Source of the DNA: Chloroflexota bacterium
GTDB lineage: Bacteria > Chloroflexota > Anaerolineae > Anaerolineales > Villigracilaceae
Length of the DNA stretch: 57,285 nucleotides
Assembly: GCA_016219545.1 (NCBI GenBank)
Contig: JACRMH010000013.1
Coordinates: forward strand, 1-57,285
Direction of reading: 5' to 3'
The position numbers and the translations under genes were made by a program. Below are positions 17,277 through 26,576 of this stretch, piece by piece. Within the stretch, counting starts at the first letter, position 1. Each line of letters opens with the position of its first letter. The notes under the pieces are model-generated. The model had not been told where the DNA came from, did no database searches, and saw nothing but the letters and a program-made list of their open reading frames with translations.

Positions 17277-17468
17277 CTATTTTTCCGGTGGGAGGATTTT
17301 TCCATCAGGGAGGAGGATGCTGCCATCAGGCATGATCAAACTGCCCGGCGGCAGGTTCGCGCGATTGGGCGGCAACGACCAGCCACCACCTGTCGAGGTC
17401 CCCAAGGTCTTTGCTCGCAGATCACCCATCTCCACCAACTCCGGTTTCCGATATTCCTGCTTCTCCAT
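17277..17468 (-). CDS. RiPP precursor with lasso-type leader and heptad-repeat core
   Basis: 63 residues from the ATG at 17468, which has a GAGGAG site 6 bases upstream; two upstream in-frame ATGs exist (17504, 17492) but lack this site. The leader fits the lasso pattern YxxPxLxxxGxxxxxT exactly: Tyr6, Pro9, Leu11, Gly15, Thr21. Cleavage after Leu22 would leave a core starting at Gly23. Canonical lasso cores have Asp/Glu at position 7-9; here the first acidic residue is Asp48 (core position 26), so a standard macrolactam ring is impossible. The core reads GTSTGGGWSLPPNRAN, then three 7-residue repeats (LPPGSLI, MPDGSIL, LPDGKIL) and PPEK. It lies 38 bp after the C25 gene and just before the kinase gene. 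Product chemistry is unknown. Confidence 0.8.
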   Translation of the reverse strand: MEKQEYRKPELVEMGDLRAKTLGTSTGGGWSLPPNRANLPPGSLIMPDGSILLPDGKILPPEK

Positions 17469-17506
17469 TTGGGCTCCTCTTCTTCCTGCCATTCTCTTCT
17501 CCATTT

Positions 17507-20500
17507 CTAGTGCCCAACCATCAAAGCCGGATCACCCATCAACGACCAGCCCAATAACACATCCACCAACTCCGGATGCGTCTGTGCCAGTTCCTGCTTC
17601 GCTTCCAGCATGGCCTGCCCCAGGGTCATGCCCGGTGTCGTCAGCCGCGGCATCAAGAGTTTCCCAAGCATTTCTTCTGACTTCGAATCTGTCAACGAGG
17701 TCGCTCCCAGTACCGCCGCCGCTCCCTTGTCTCCCGAGAACAGGAAACTCTGCACCAGCGCTGTCGTGTATGGATGCACATAATATGTGTTCCAACATCC
17801 CCACTGCACCACCACGAAAGGCTTGCCGGTGTTCGTCAACCCTGACGCGTAGCTGGTATTGAACAGGGCGTTCGAGGTCCAGTTCACAGGTCCGGAGTGA
17901 CCGACATAATTCACCAGGGCTGTGCCGCGGTTCATGGCGCTCAGCAATTGCGTGCGCGCTGTCGTCACGCTGGCGTCATCCAGATAAATGTTTTGCACCG
18001 TCCAATTCGTTGATAGTCCCGCCGCAATGGCGTTGCTCGCATCCTTGAATGAGACTGTTCCATCTTTCATGTCGGAGGCGAAGACCGCAGTGTTGCCATA
18101 CGACTTGTTGGCATAAGCCAAGGTCTTGGTCACCATCAAATTCAATTCGTCGGTGGTGCGAACAGGGAAGCGCCCGATCGCCAGATCCGGGATCTTGTCT
18201 CCGTTCAGATCTGTGTACAAGGGATCGACTGCCACATACTTCGCCACCGGCCCCGTGCTGACATACAGGGACGGGATGAAGCTGATGCTGTTCTTCCCAA
18301 GATAGTTGTGATAATCATAGGTGTCCCCGCCCACCAGCAAGACATATTGTGTGCCGAGATTCCTGGCGGCATAGGCAATGTATTCTTTGATGGCTTGCGG
18401 GTCGAAGACCCCATAGGTGTATTGGGTATAGAGATCATTGACATCCACCACGCTGACGGTCAGTCCCTGTGCCTGACGAGCCGCGATCAGCGGCTGCAGT
18501 CCGGCGATGAAATCGGGGTGGGCGATGATCAGGTATTGAGCCGGACGGTTCAGGTCTGCCTTCAAACGCACCGCTTCCAAGACAGGTGTGTAGATCGCTT
18601 CTGTTGTGGTCACTACATAAGTGTCTTCATGGTCCGTGCCTGCAAATGAGGCGGTATAAGTTGTGCCTTCTGATTGGACCCGGACATTCTCCAGCTGCAC
18701 CACGCCGCCATTGCGGATGCGGTATACGATCACATTCGTGCCGGGCAGGTTGGTGACATTGAAACGTTGATAGGTCAGGCTGAGTTTGTCATAGTAGATC
18801 AGGTCATTGGCAACGCCGGTGTCTCCGGGCAGAGTCAGGCTCAGGGTATTGGTACCCTCCACCAGGGTGTTGGGTGGAAGCGTCACTTTGATGTTCTGGT
18901 CCACCAGTCCATCGAAGGTCTTGTCTGCCACTGCTATCCCGTTCACGCTGATCCGCACATGATGGTCGGGGCTTTGGGCGTAGCTGGTCATACCCCAAAC
19001 GTTCAGGTTCAGTGTCGCAGGCTGCGAGCGGTCTGCCAGTCCGTTGACTTCGAATTGGAAGTCCCAACTCTTCGCGCTGGCATTGGTCTGCAGGGCGAGT
19101 TCATACCAGGGGTCTTCTCCCGGTGTGGTGCTCGAGTAGGTGCGTTGGTTGTTCACAATTAGGGTATGAGTGTATGAGACAGGCGCTCCAAGTCCAGAGG
19201 AGGAGATCGAGATGCCCGGGATCGTGCTGACCGCTGCGTTGCTGACTTGCACGGTGTACACATTCGTATCCGTGTAAAGGGTATCCAGCGCTTCCCCATA
19301 GAATTCGATGTAGCCACCCGCTCCAAAGCTCTCTGCTCCGCCCGGCATATAAACGCGCACTGGCATCATCAGGTCGCGGTTGATGACCGTGATGCGCGAG
19401 ACTGCCACTCCTGAAAGGTCCAGTCCGGCGTCTCTCAACATCTCATAGCTCACGCGTTGGATCCCGGTCTGCTTCACCTTGAGGTTGAAGGTGGTGGTCA
19501 ATTGCAGGCTGGAGAGGTCCACCGGCATGGCTGTCCCAACGGGTTCTGTTGTCGCTGTCGGGGTGGATGTTGATGTTGGAGTGGGTGTATAGGTCGCTGT
19601 TGGGTCAACCGGTTCGGAGGTCACTCCCATTGTGCTGGTTGGGGTTGCTGTATAGGTGGCTGTGCCCTTGGGCGTCTTCGTCGGCTTCGGCGTCTTCGTC
19701 GGTTTGGGCGTCTTGGTCGGTTTTGGTGTCTTGGTCGGCTTGATGGTCTTGGTCGGTGTGGGTGTCTTCAGCGACTTGACCGTCTGAACCACAGGTTGGG
19801 GTCTGCCCAACTTCCCAACGAGAGCTTCCTGTTGGGCTTCGTATTTATTTTGATGTTCGGTCTGTACTGCACTCAGGTCGATTCCATCAGCATCCAATTG
19901 CTCGCCGTATGCTGTGTTGAGGCTATACGGTCCGTGTTGTTTGCCTTCCCCATAGATGTTGACATCTTCTATATAAAAGACATCTCCTTCCACTTCGGTG
20001 CTGTATGTGTAGTCCTGTCTCTCCAGTGAATCATTCCCTTGCGAGGCGATCAGTTCTGGGTTGATCTGAACCAAGCTCCCCTCCGCTTCCACGTACAGGT
20101 TGAACCCTAGGTTCCCCGTTTCCAGCTCCGTGCTCCATTTGAAACTGACATTCTTCTCATTGCGTTGCGCGTTGAAATACACCAAAGTCACTGGCGTCGG
20201 GATGCCATTATTGAAGACAGATTTGTAATCCTCCACTTCCCCAACGGTGGCAATGCCGCCTGTCTGTGCCTGTCCATCCGGCGAGACGGCATCTGGTTGC
20301 GCTGCGTACATTCGGAAGCGAATGTAGAAGCCGCCTGGTGTGCTATTGACATTAGTGCCGCTCGCTCCCAAGCTGCCGATATTGGTGGGTATGTCAAAGG
20401 GCAGTGTGTATGTGTGGCTTCCGCTCGTGGTCAATGGATAGTTGGTGAAGATCTGTTCGCCCGTATCTCCGAAGTCGCCATCGTTGCTCCAGTCTATCCA

Positions 20501-23500
20501 CGCGCTCAGATAGCAGTTCGGCGCAGGGCAGACGGCGGTTGCATCCACAGAGCCGCCATTTCCAGATGCGACCGTACCAGATTTCCAGGTCACATTGAGC
20601 GTCGGGATCACTCCATCATCGTATGTCGTATCCTCTGTGAAGGTGGCATTGGATGCGTTTTGAACTCCGTCCGTTTCACTCGGAACCATCCCACCAAGAT
20701 AGCTCAATCCCGTCAGATGACTCGCGCCACCACCCGCCATCAAATTACTGTTATATGAAGGCGTACCTCCCACCGGCAGGTGTCCATAGTTCATAGCTGT
20801 ATCGAGGAAGTTGTTGCCAGTGCTGGCTTGTCCGGCAGTCAATGTCACATTAATTTGATCCAATCCGTTTCCGGAACCATCTGCATCGCCCGTGCTGGTG
20901 AGTCCACTCGGATTCACTTCCCTGACATGGTATGTGCCTGCAACCAGTCCGGTAAAACTGTATACACCGCTGCCATTGGTCGTGGTTGTTGGTTCGCCTG
21001 TGTCATAAGCACCGTCATTATCCATATCCAGGAAAACAGTTACATCGGGCTGTCCGCTATCGCCAGCATAGTCACCATTTCCATTAAGATCGTAATAGAC
21101 CGTGCCTGAGATCGAGGCAGGTGACTGTACAGTGACTGTATCGGAGTCCGTGTTATTGCTTTCATTGGCTTCTGAAATTAAAGTGTTCGGGTCAATAGTG
21201 GCGGTGGCGCTCAATGCTCCAAGGCCTGTCGGCGTGACAGTAAAGGAAGCCGTGAAACTGCCGCCTGCGTCAATAGTGACAGGTCCGCCGCTGGCGCTGC
21301 AAGTAAGCGTGCCGGTGGAAATACTGCAGAGGATGTTCCCCGAATTTGTAACAAGTGTAAAGTTGCCGGGCGTGACGCTGCCATAAGTGGCCGATGGCAA
21401 AGGTTCGGAAAGAATGGTTTGCCCGGCCGTGAAAGTTGCATCTGTGCCGCTATCGCCAATGGCATTTGCGGTCAGTGTCCATGTGAAGGATTCACCCAGC
21501 GCAACCAAATTGGAGCCGCCGAGTGCGTTGTTTGTATTGGTAATTGTGAGATCAAAGGCCTTATAAGATACAGTTTCGCTGTCTGATGGAGAAGTGACCG
21601 TAACTGTCCTCAATTCATCGGCATAGCCCGAGGCCGTGGCAGTATTCACAACACTATTTCCCGTACCAACATCACCGGCAGCAACCGTATAGGTGGATGA
21701 ACACGTTATGTTCTCGCCCGGGTCCAGCCAATCATCATTGTCGCCAACCGTACTCACAGCCGAACAGGTTTCATTTGTGGTTTTGTCATCCGAAACTGTC
21801 ACCGGACCCATCAGCTTCGCGGAACCGTTATTCGTTACGAGGTAACCATAATGTAGAACGGTTCCGGCAGTTGTGTAATAACTTTCAGTCGCACTTTTCA
21901 CAATAGACAGGGACGTTATATCATAATTGCCTGCATCGGAAGCCGTGTAATCTGTGGAGCTATATGTACCATGCACGGTAGCTGTGTTGGGATGACTCCC
22001 CGAAGAAGCTGCGGACACTGGTCCAATCACACATACTGCGGAAGGATCGACACTGCTCGTCCCAACCGGCAATGTAGTGGTATTGATCATCCAGGCATGG
22101 AGTACCCCATTGCAATTTGTTGGGTTTATTGGGTTTCCAAATGCGGCAGCTACGAGCGAATCAGGATCGGTCACATTGAAGGCGGTAAAGGCAACATCCC
22201 CAATATTTTCCACGGTGAATTTGTAATAGACGTTGCCGCCCGGCGAAATGGCCAGATTGTTATACCAGGGCCCTGAAGCGGAAGTACTCACCTGCTTAAG
22301 AATGGATATTCTTGGATTCACATTATTAACCATCAACATATCCGAAGCGGCATTGCCCGTATATGGTACAGAATTGATCACGTGTGAGACTGTCCCGCTG
22401 ATATTATAGTAACCAGCCGGTACGGTCAGACCGCTTTCCGTTGCTCCGGCATAATTTGTGGTCAACGTTAGATGAGTATTATCTGTAATTAAGGCAATCG
22501 TATAAGGTACCGAATTAACATAGATCGTGCGTCCAGCCGCCAGTTCACTTGAGAAAGCTGTGCTTGCAGGGCTGGTGGAACCAGTGACAGCACTGCTGCC
22601 GTTCGTGAAATTCAAAGTGCCGGTCAAATTACCGGTGGCATTGGGGGCCGTGATGTTAACTTTCACCACACAACTGGCTCCTCCGGCAAGTGTAGCCGTA
22701 CCTGATGTTGGGAAAGTGACCGAAGTCGCCGAGGCGGATGGGGTAAAGGTAAAAGTGCCGCCGCAGGTACTTGAAGCGTTGGGCGTACTAGCAACCTTCA
22801 TACCCGTGCCGGGGGTTGCCGGGAAAGTATCTGAAAATGCCAGCCCGCTCAACGTATCGTTCTGATTGGGATTGGTGATGGTAAAGGTCAGGGTTGAGAC
22901 GCCGTTGGTTTGAATCGGATTGGGACTAAACTGTTTGTCAATCACCGGAGGCAAAATAGCGTTCAAGTTGGCGCTGGCATAACCACTTGGTCCCGTATTC
23001 GTCCCGCCCTCATTCGAGGAGATGTTATCGCTAACATTGGCCTGCACACCAGTTGTACTGGCTTTGACCGTAGCAGTTATGCTACAGGTATTACTGCCGC
23101 CCCCGGCAAGCCCGAGCGGGCTTTCCCTGCTGACCTTCTGATTGGAAGCGCCTGTACCTACAGTTGTAGTGAGGGTCAGGGAAGTATTGCTTGCTATGGA
23201 TGATACGATATAGGGAGTTGTATTAATATAGATGACATTCCCCGCTCTCAACTCGGTCTTGAAGAGGGTCCCCGACCCGGTGACAGTGGCGCTGCCGCTG
23301 GTAGTGGTTACGGTACCTTCCAAAACATAATTAGCGTTGATATTCAGGTTGGACTCGGTCAACCCGGAGTAACTTGAAGTTAGCGTCAGAGAAGTATTGC
23401 TGGCGATTGAAGAAACCGTGTACCTGACCGTCTTAATATAAATGATGTCATTCGCCACCAGTTGGGACAGGAAAGCCGTCCCATTTCCCGTGAGCGTAGA

Positions 23501-26380
23501 ACTGCCTGATGTCACTGTAACCGTACCTTGAATGGGGGTGGTGTAGTAGAAATAAAGCAAAGGCGCAGTTCCAGGAGATGCATTCAAGGTCATATGAGTG
23601 GCGTCTGTAATAGCCGTCACCTCATAAAAAATTGAGTTGATCTGTAAACGGCTGCCCACCGATAATTGGGTGTTGAAGGCCGTGTTCGTGCCTGTAATAG
23701 CGGTACCGCTAACCGATGATATATAGCCCTGCAATCTATCGCCGGATAAGCTGATCGCGCTCCCTCCTGAATATCCCGAAGCCGTGCCGCGACAGGTCGT
23801 GGCGGGAGACGCAGTGAGGGTCAGTCCAGCCGTCATATTCACACCAGTTTGAGTTGCGGCAGGATACGAAGACAGTGTCAGGGAAGTATCACTTTGAATG
23901 GACGCAACGGTATATTTCTTATATCTGCTGACAGTCAGGGTGTGGGTGGTGTCAGTCGCTCCAACATATTGATTGGCCAATATAAGAGATGTATTGCTGA
24001 CAATATCCGAGACAGTGTACTTAACCGAATTAATGAAAATGGTACTTCCCTGTGCCAACTCGGTTGTGAACAGGGTCGCATTCCCAGTGACAAAGTAACT
24101 ATCGTTTGTAACATCTATAGTACCGGTCAAATTAACCGGCGTGGATGGGATGGTTACAACGCTATTGGATACCAATTGGGATAAAAAGGCGGTGCCATGA
24201 CCAGTGACAATGTAGCTGCTGCTATTTACATCCACCGTACCTTGCAGAGTGGTCATGGGTAAATAATCGCTTACATCTATACCTGTTAATGTTGCAGTGG
24301 GACCAACGTTGGGATTAGTAATAGTAAAAGTTAGAGTGGAATTGGTCCCAACCGCAACCGGGCTTGGCGAAAAAGATTTAGTGATCGTTGGTGGATTAAG
24401 AACCTCGCAACCCACAATTTTTACATTATCCAGATTCAAACTTGGTAATGTGCCTGTTTCTTTACCGCCCTCTTCGTTGATGCGAAATGCGGTTGTGCTG
24501 GACCCCGTAGTGCTCGCAGTGGCGACATTTCCGGGATACCAGGTTGTATTGTTGACCGGACTAAAGTTCAGTCTTGGAGCCGCATCGAAAGTTCCACCAT
24601 TTGAGTTCGACCAAACATAGATATGATTATTGGAGGATGCAGCCCAGTTCCCTTCAACATCAATATCAAAAACAAGTTTTACATTTGTGAATTTGCTGGA
24701 ATCCACAGAGAATTCAATATAAGGAGATGCGCCTCTATCCGGATACGTTGTACAAGTGCTTCCCACCGTACAACCAAGGGGGGTCGGCTTTTCAAACCAT
24801 TTATCGCCTGTTGAGTTACTTGCAACACTCCAAACGCCGGTCCTGCCATTGACCGTTGCATTATCCGTACTGATAAGAGTTCCGTAAGAACTTGCAACAG
24901 CAGAGGATACCAGGGGAGACTGCCATGTAGGGTTATGGGAAGATGAAAAATCCCACGTAGCCAATTCCTGGTTGCAGGTAGGGGTGGGACTTGCCGCCGC
25001 AGTTGTAACCGTTAAATCAGCAGAAGCTGTTTTATTAGTATTAAGGCTGTCTACGTATAGCTCATTAGTGTCATTGGTAAATGGGTTTCCTGTGGTCGTA
25101 GTTGTGACATCCACTTGAATGGTGCAGGTGCCATTCGCAGCTACAGTACCACCGCTAAACGTCAGGGTGGTATCGTTCATGGCAGGCGAAAAAGTCGGAG
25201 TACCACAAGAACTTGTGCTCGCATTGGGAGTAGCCGCCACTTTCATATTGGATGGTAGTGGATCTGTGAAGTTATAACCACTAACTGCTGCCGGGTTCAT
25301 GTTATTGATGTTGATCGTTAAACGGGAAGTACCGCCCAAACTGATGACGGAAGGCGAAAAGCTCTTGCTGATATTTGCCTGTGCAGGATCGGTGACAGCA
25401 ACGATGCGGGAGCTAACGCCGTAATCGCCATTGTAATGATAGCTGGAGCCTGAGAAGTCGTAGATCAGGGTGCCGATGGGTTCAGGGTTCGCAAGGGGAG
25501 CGGAAGGAACACTGAGAACTGTCACCTTGTAAGTGACAGTGATATCTCCACCTTGTTTGCCGGTGCTTGCACAACTGCGATAGTTTGGGCTGTTGGGGTC
25601 ATTCACCCAGGTACAAGCGTCGCCATATAGTTTATCGTTGGGGCTGGTGCCTGCCACATAAGTGGTGTTGACAGCCTCCACCCGGAAAATAGTATTCGGC
25701 ATATTGATAAAGCTTTCGATCTGTTCATAGCCATTGGTCGCTGTAGAACCCACCAGCTTGATCCAATAGGTATTGCCTTTTACCAGCGCCATGGTACCGC
25801 CCGGTCCAATGCTGACAAATGTTCCCGGAACATCCGGGCTGCCTGCCACATTGGGGGCTAACAGCATGTCAGAGACAGCGTTGCGTGATTGGGAAACCAG
25901 GTGTTCTACAAACAATTCACGCGGAATAGTAGTGGTTGCCGTGGAACTGCTTGGGCTGGCGAAAGCAGTAATGCTATAGCGGCGTGTCTTGTTATATGCA
26001 TCTGAACGACGGGCCACTTCCACTTCGAAGTAGGCATCTGTACATGTACCAGTGGCAATCGAAGTAGAGACTACATCCGACGTGCCGGACCGCAAATTGA
26101 TATATGTGTTGCCTGTGAATTTATCCAGCCCATCATCCCAATTAAATGTGGATGTGACAGTTTGAGTGCTGCCCGTGTTATTACAAACACGAGCCCCAAC
26201 CGGAAAACGGTTGGGGCCGACATTCACATTATTGCTATCAAGACCGATCACATTCCACGTAACCGGTTGAATGGTGATGGGGTCAAGGGCATAAGCTGGA
26301 TACTGCGGATGGAATACACCAGCAGACAAAACAGCCATAATCAAAACGAAGTTAAAAAGAGAAGGAAAGCGAATTTTCAT
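17507..26380 (-). CDS. Giant secreted gingipain-like (peptidase C25) multidomain protein
   Basis: 2957 residues with an N-terminal signal peptide (~1-31). In order: an N-terminal beta region; DUF11/DUF7933-like Ig modules (~335-460, ~670-1130, ~1135-1340 and more to ~1750); an SdrD-B-like module (~1755-1865, SISGTVYYDLNGNGDY); a GEVED domain (~1960-2050, DWSNDGDFGDTGEQ); a KPTKTP repeat linker (~2195-2280); and a C-terminal C25 caspase-like peptidase. Catalytic residues are visible as His2828 in NYVGHSGPV and Cys2862 in VVQWGCWN, 34 apart as in gingipains. About seven copies of a ~60-residue module are inserted inside the Ig modules. There is no C-terminal sorting or membrane anchor. It heads the operon with the RiPP genes; the partner relationship is inferred from spacing alone. 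Confidence 0.85.
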   Translation of the reverse strand: MKIRFPSLFNFVLIMAVLSAGVFHPQYPAYALDPITIQPVTWNVIGLDSNNVNVGPNRFPVGARVCNNTGSTQTVTSTFNWDDGLDKFTGNTYINLRSGTSDVVSTSIATGTCTDAYFEVEVARRSDAYNKTRRYSITAFASPSSSTATTTIPRELFVEHLVSQSRNAVSDMLLAPNVAGSPDVPGTFVSIGPGGTMALVKGNTYWIKLVGSTATNGYEQIESFINMPNTIFRVEAVNTTYVAGTSPNDKLYGDACTWVNDPNSPNYRSCASTGKQGGDITVTYKVTVLSVPSAPLANPEPIGTLIYDFSGSSYHYNGDYGVSSRIVAVTDPAQANISKSFSPSVISLGGTSRLTININNMNPAAVSGYNFTDPLPSNMKVAATPNASTSSCGTPTFSPAMNDTTLTFSGGTVAANGTCTIQVDVTTTTTGNPFTNDTNELYVDSLNTNKTASADLTVTTAAASPTPTCNQELATWDFSSSHNPTWQSPLVSSAVASSYGTLISTDNATVNGRTGVWSVASNSTGDKWFEKPTPLGCTVGSTCTTYPDRGASPYIEFSVDSSKFTNVKLVFDIDVEGNWAASSNNHIYVWSNSNGGTFDAAPRLNFSPVNNTTWYPGNVATASTTGSSTTAFRINEEGGKETGTLPSLNLDNVKIVGCEVLNPPTITKSFSPSPVAVGTNSTLTFTITNPNVGPTATLTGIDVSDYLPMTTLQGTVDVNSSSYIVTGHGTAFLSQLVSNSVVTIPSTPVNLTGTIDVTNDSYFVTGNATLFTTELAQGSTIFINSVKYTVSDIVSNTSLILANQYVGATDTTHTLTVSRYKKYTVASIQSDTSLTLSSYPAATQTGVNMTAGLTLTASPATTCRGTASGYSGGSAISLSGDRLQGYISSVSGTAITGTNTAFNTQLSVGSRLQINSIFYEVTAITDATHMTLNASPGTAPLLYFYYTTPIQGTVTVTSGSSTLTGNGTAFLSQLVANDIIYIKTVRYTVSSIASNTSLTLTSSYSGLTESNLNINANYVLEGTVTTTSGSATVTGSGTLFKTELRAGNVIYINTTPYIVSSIASNTSLTLTTTVGTGASNQKVSRESPLGLAGGGSNTCSITATVKASTTGVQANVSDNISSNEGGTNTGPSGYASANLNAILPPVIDKQFSPNPIQTNGVSTLTFTITNPNQNDTLSGLAFSDTFPATPGTGMKVASTPNASSTCGGTFTFTPSASATSVTFPTSGTATLAGGASCVVKVNITAPNATGNLTGTLNFTNGSSAVTGSTSPASTAFSSELAAGRTIYVNSVPYTIALITDNTHLTLTTNYAGATESGLTVPAGYYNISGTVSHVINSVPYTGNAASDMLMVNNVNPRISILKQVSTSASGPWYNNLAISPGGNVYYKFTVENIGDVAFTAFNVTDPDSLVAAAFGNPINPTNCNGVLHAWMINTTTLPVGTSSVDPSAVCVIGPVSAASSGSHPNTATVHGTYSSTDYTASDAGNYDITSLSIVKSATESYYTTAGTVLHYGYLVTNNGSAKLMGPVTVSDDKTTNETCSAVSTVGDNDDWLDPGENITCSSTYTVAAGDVGTGNSVVNTATASGYADELRTVTVTSPSDSETVSYKAFDLTITNTNNALGGSNLVALGESFTWTLTANAIGDSGTDATFTAGQTILSEPLPSATYGSVTPGNFTLVTNSGNILCSISTGTLTCSASGGPVTIDAGGSFTASFTVTPTGLGALSATATIDPNTLISEANESNNTDSDTVTVQSPASISGTVYYDLNGNGDYAGDSGQPDVTVFLDMDNDGAYDTGEPTTTTNGSGVYSFTGLVAGTYHVREVNPSGLTSTGDADGSGNGLDQINVTLTAGQASTGNNFLDTAMNYGHLPVGGTPSYNSNLMAGGGASHLTGLSYLGGMVPSETDGVQNASNATFTEDTTYDDGVIPTLNVTWKSGTVASGNGGSVDATAVCPAPNCYLSAWIDWSNDGDFGDTGEQIFTNYPLTTSGSHTYTLPFDIPTNIGSLGASGTNVNSTPGGFYIRFRMYAAQPDAVSPDGQAQTGGIATVGEVEDYKSVFNNGIPTPVTLVYFNAQRNEKNVSFKWSTELETGNLGFNLYVEAEGSLVQINPELIASQGNDSLERQDYTYSTEVEGDVFYIEDVNIYGEGKQHGPYSLNTAYGEQLDADGIDLSAVQTEHQNKYEAQQEALVGKLGRPQPVVQTVKSLKTPTPTKTIKPTKTPKPTKTPKPTKTPKPTKTPKGTATYTATPTSTMGVTSEPVDPTATYTPTPTSTSTPTATTEPVGTAMPVDLSSLQLTTTFNLKVKQTGIQRVSYEMLRDAGLDLSGVAVSRITVINRDLMMPVRVYMPGGAESFGAGGYIEFYGEALDTLYTDTNVYTVQVSNAAVSTIPGISISSSGLGAPVSYTHTLIVNNQRTYSSTTPGEDPWYELALQTNASAKSWDFQFEVNGLADRSQPATLNLNVWGMTSYAQSPDHHVRISVNGIAVADKTFDGLVDQNIKVTLPPNTLVEGTNTLSLTLPGDTGVANDLIYYDKLSLTYQRFNVTNLPGTNVIVYRIRNGGVVQLENVRVQSEGTTYTASFAGTDHEDTYVVTTTEAIYTPVLEAVRLKADLNRPAQYLIIAHPDFIAGLQPLIAARQAQGLTVSVVDVNDLYTQYTYGVFDPQAIKEYIAYAARNLGTQYVLLVGGDTYDYHNYLGKNSISFIPSLYVSTGPVAKYVAVDPLYTDLNGDKIPDLAIGRFPVRTTDELNLMVTKTLAYANKSYGNTAVFASDMKDGTVSFKDASNAIAAGLSTNWTVQNIYLDDASVTTARTQLLSAMNRGTALVNYVGHSGPVNWTSNALFNTSYASGLTNTGKPFVVVQWGCWNTYYVHPYTTALVQSFLFSGDKGAAAVLGATSLTDSKSEEMLGKLLMPRLTTPGMTLGQAMLEAKQELAQTHPELVDVLLGWSLMGDPALMVGH

Positions 26381-26420
26381 GGAAACTCCAAAAAAAGAGA
26401 TAAGTACTTGCCCTTAAATT

Positions 26421-26520
26421 AAAAACAGCGACGACCCTGCGGCCGGTTTCGCTGTTTGCTCGTCTGGATCTTTACCTGAATTCAGGAAAGGCGACCAATC
26501 TAGATCCAGGGTCTTTGCAT
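26421..26520 (-). promoter_or_regulatory. Structured leader with terminator-like hairpin upstream of the giant C25 gene
   Basis: Reading the minus strand: CTGGATCT (26509-26502) pairs perfectly with AGATCCAG (26471-26464), enclosing the palindrome CCTGAATTCAGG (26486-26475). GACC just upstream can pair with GGTC inside. This is followed by a hairpin AACAGCGA...TCGCTGTT (26456-26449 with 26431-26424) and TTTTT. The order, structured domain then intrinsic-terminator-like hairpin then gene, is that of a riboswitch or attenuator. GGATGCAAAGACC at the 5' end slightly resembles the c-di-GMP-I core, but the rest does not fit that class. Confidence 0.45.
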
Positions 26521-26538
26521 CCGCTTTTGTTGGAAATC

Positions 26539-26567
26539 ATTCTACAGGCAGTCAGAGTACAAGACAA
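26539..26567 (-). promoter_or_regulatory. Sigma-70-type promoter of the C25/RiPP operon
   Basis: On the minus strand TTGTCT (complement 26562-26567), a 17-bp spacer and TAGAAT (complement 26539-26544). The predicted start (~26532) gives a 5' leader of about 150 nt containing the structured element at 26421-26520. Confidence 0.55.
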
Positions 26568-26576
26568 TGGCGGGAA

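Noticed and set aside
17277..17468. Canonical lasso peptide with a 7-9 residue ring
   Set aside because: Whatever leader cut is chosen near Thr21, Thr24 or Thr26, no Asp or Glu falls at position 7-9, and no cyclase gene is nearby.
19549..19743. Plus-strand hydrophobic ORF opposite the KPTKTP linker
   Set aside because: It is the complement of the repetitive linker codons of the giant C25 gene, with no ribosome-binding site.
22390..24250. Prophage tail gene fragment
   Set aside because: The tail-like modules are inside one continuous secreted-protein frame with signal peptide and peptidase; no other phage genes are near.
26461..26520. c-di-GMP-I (GEMM) riboswitch
   Set aside because: GGATGCAAAGACC is similar to part of the core, but the GGCAAACC half, the GNRA-capped stem and the receptor are missing; kept only as an unclassified structured leader.
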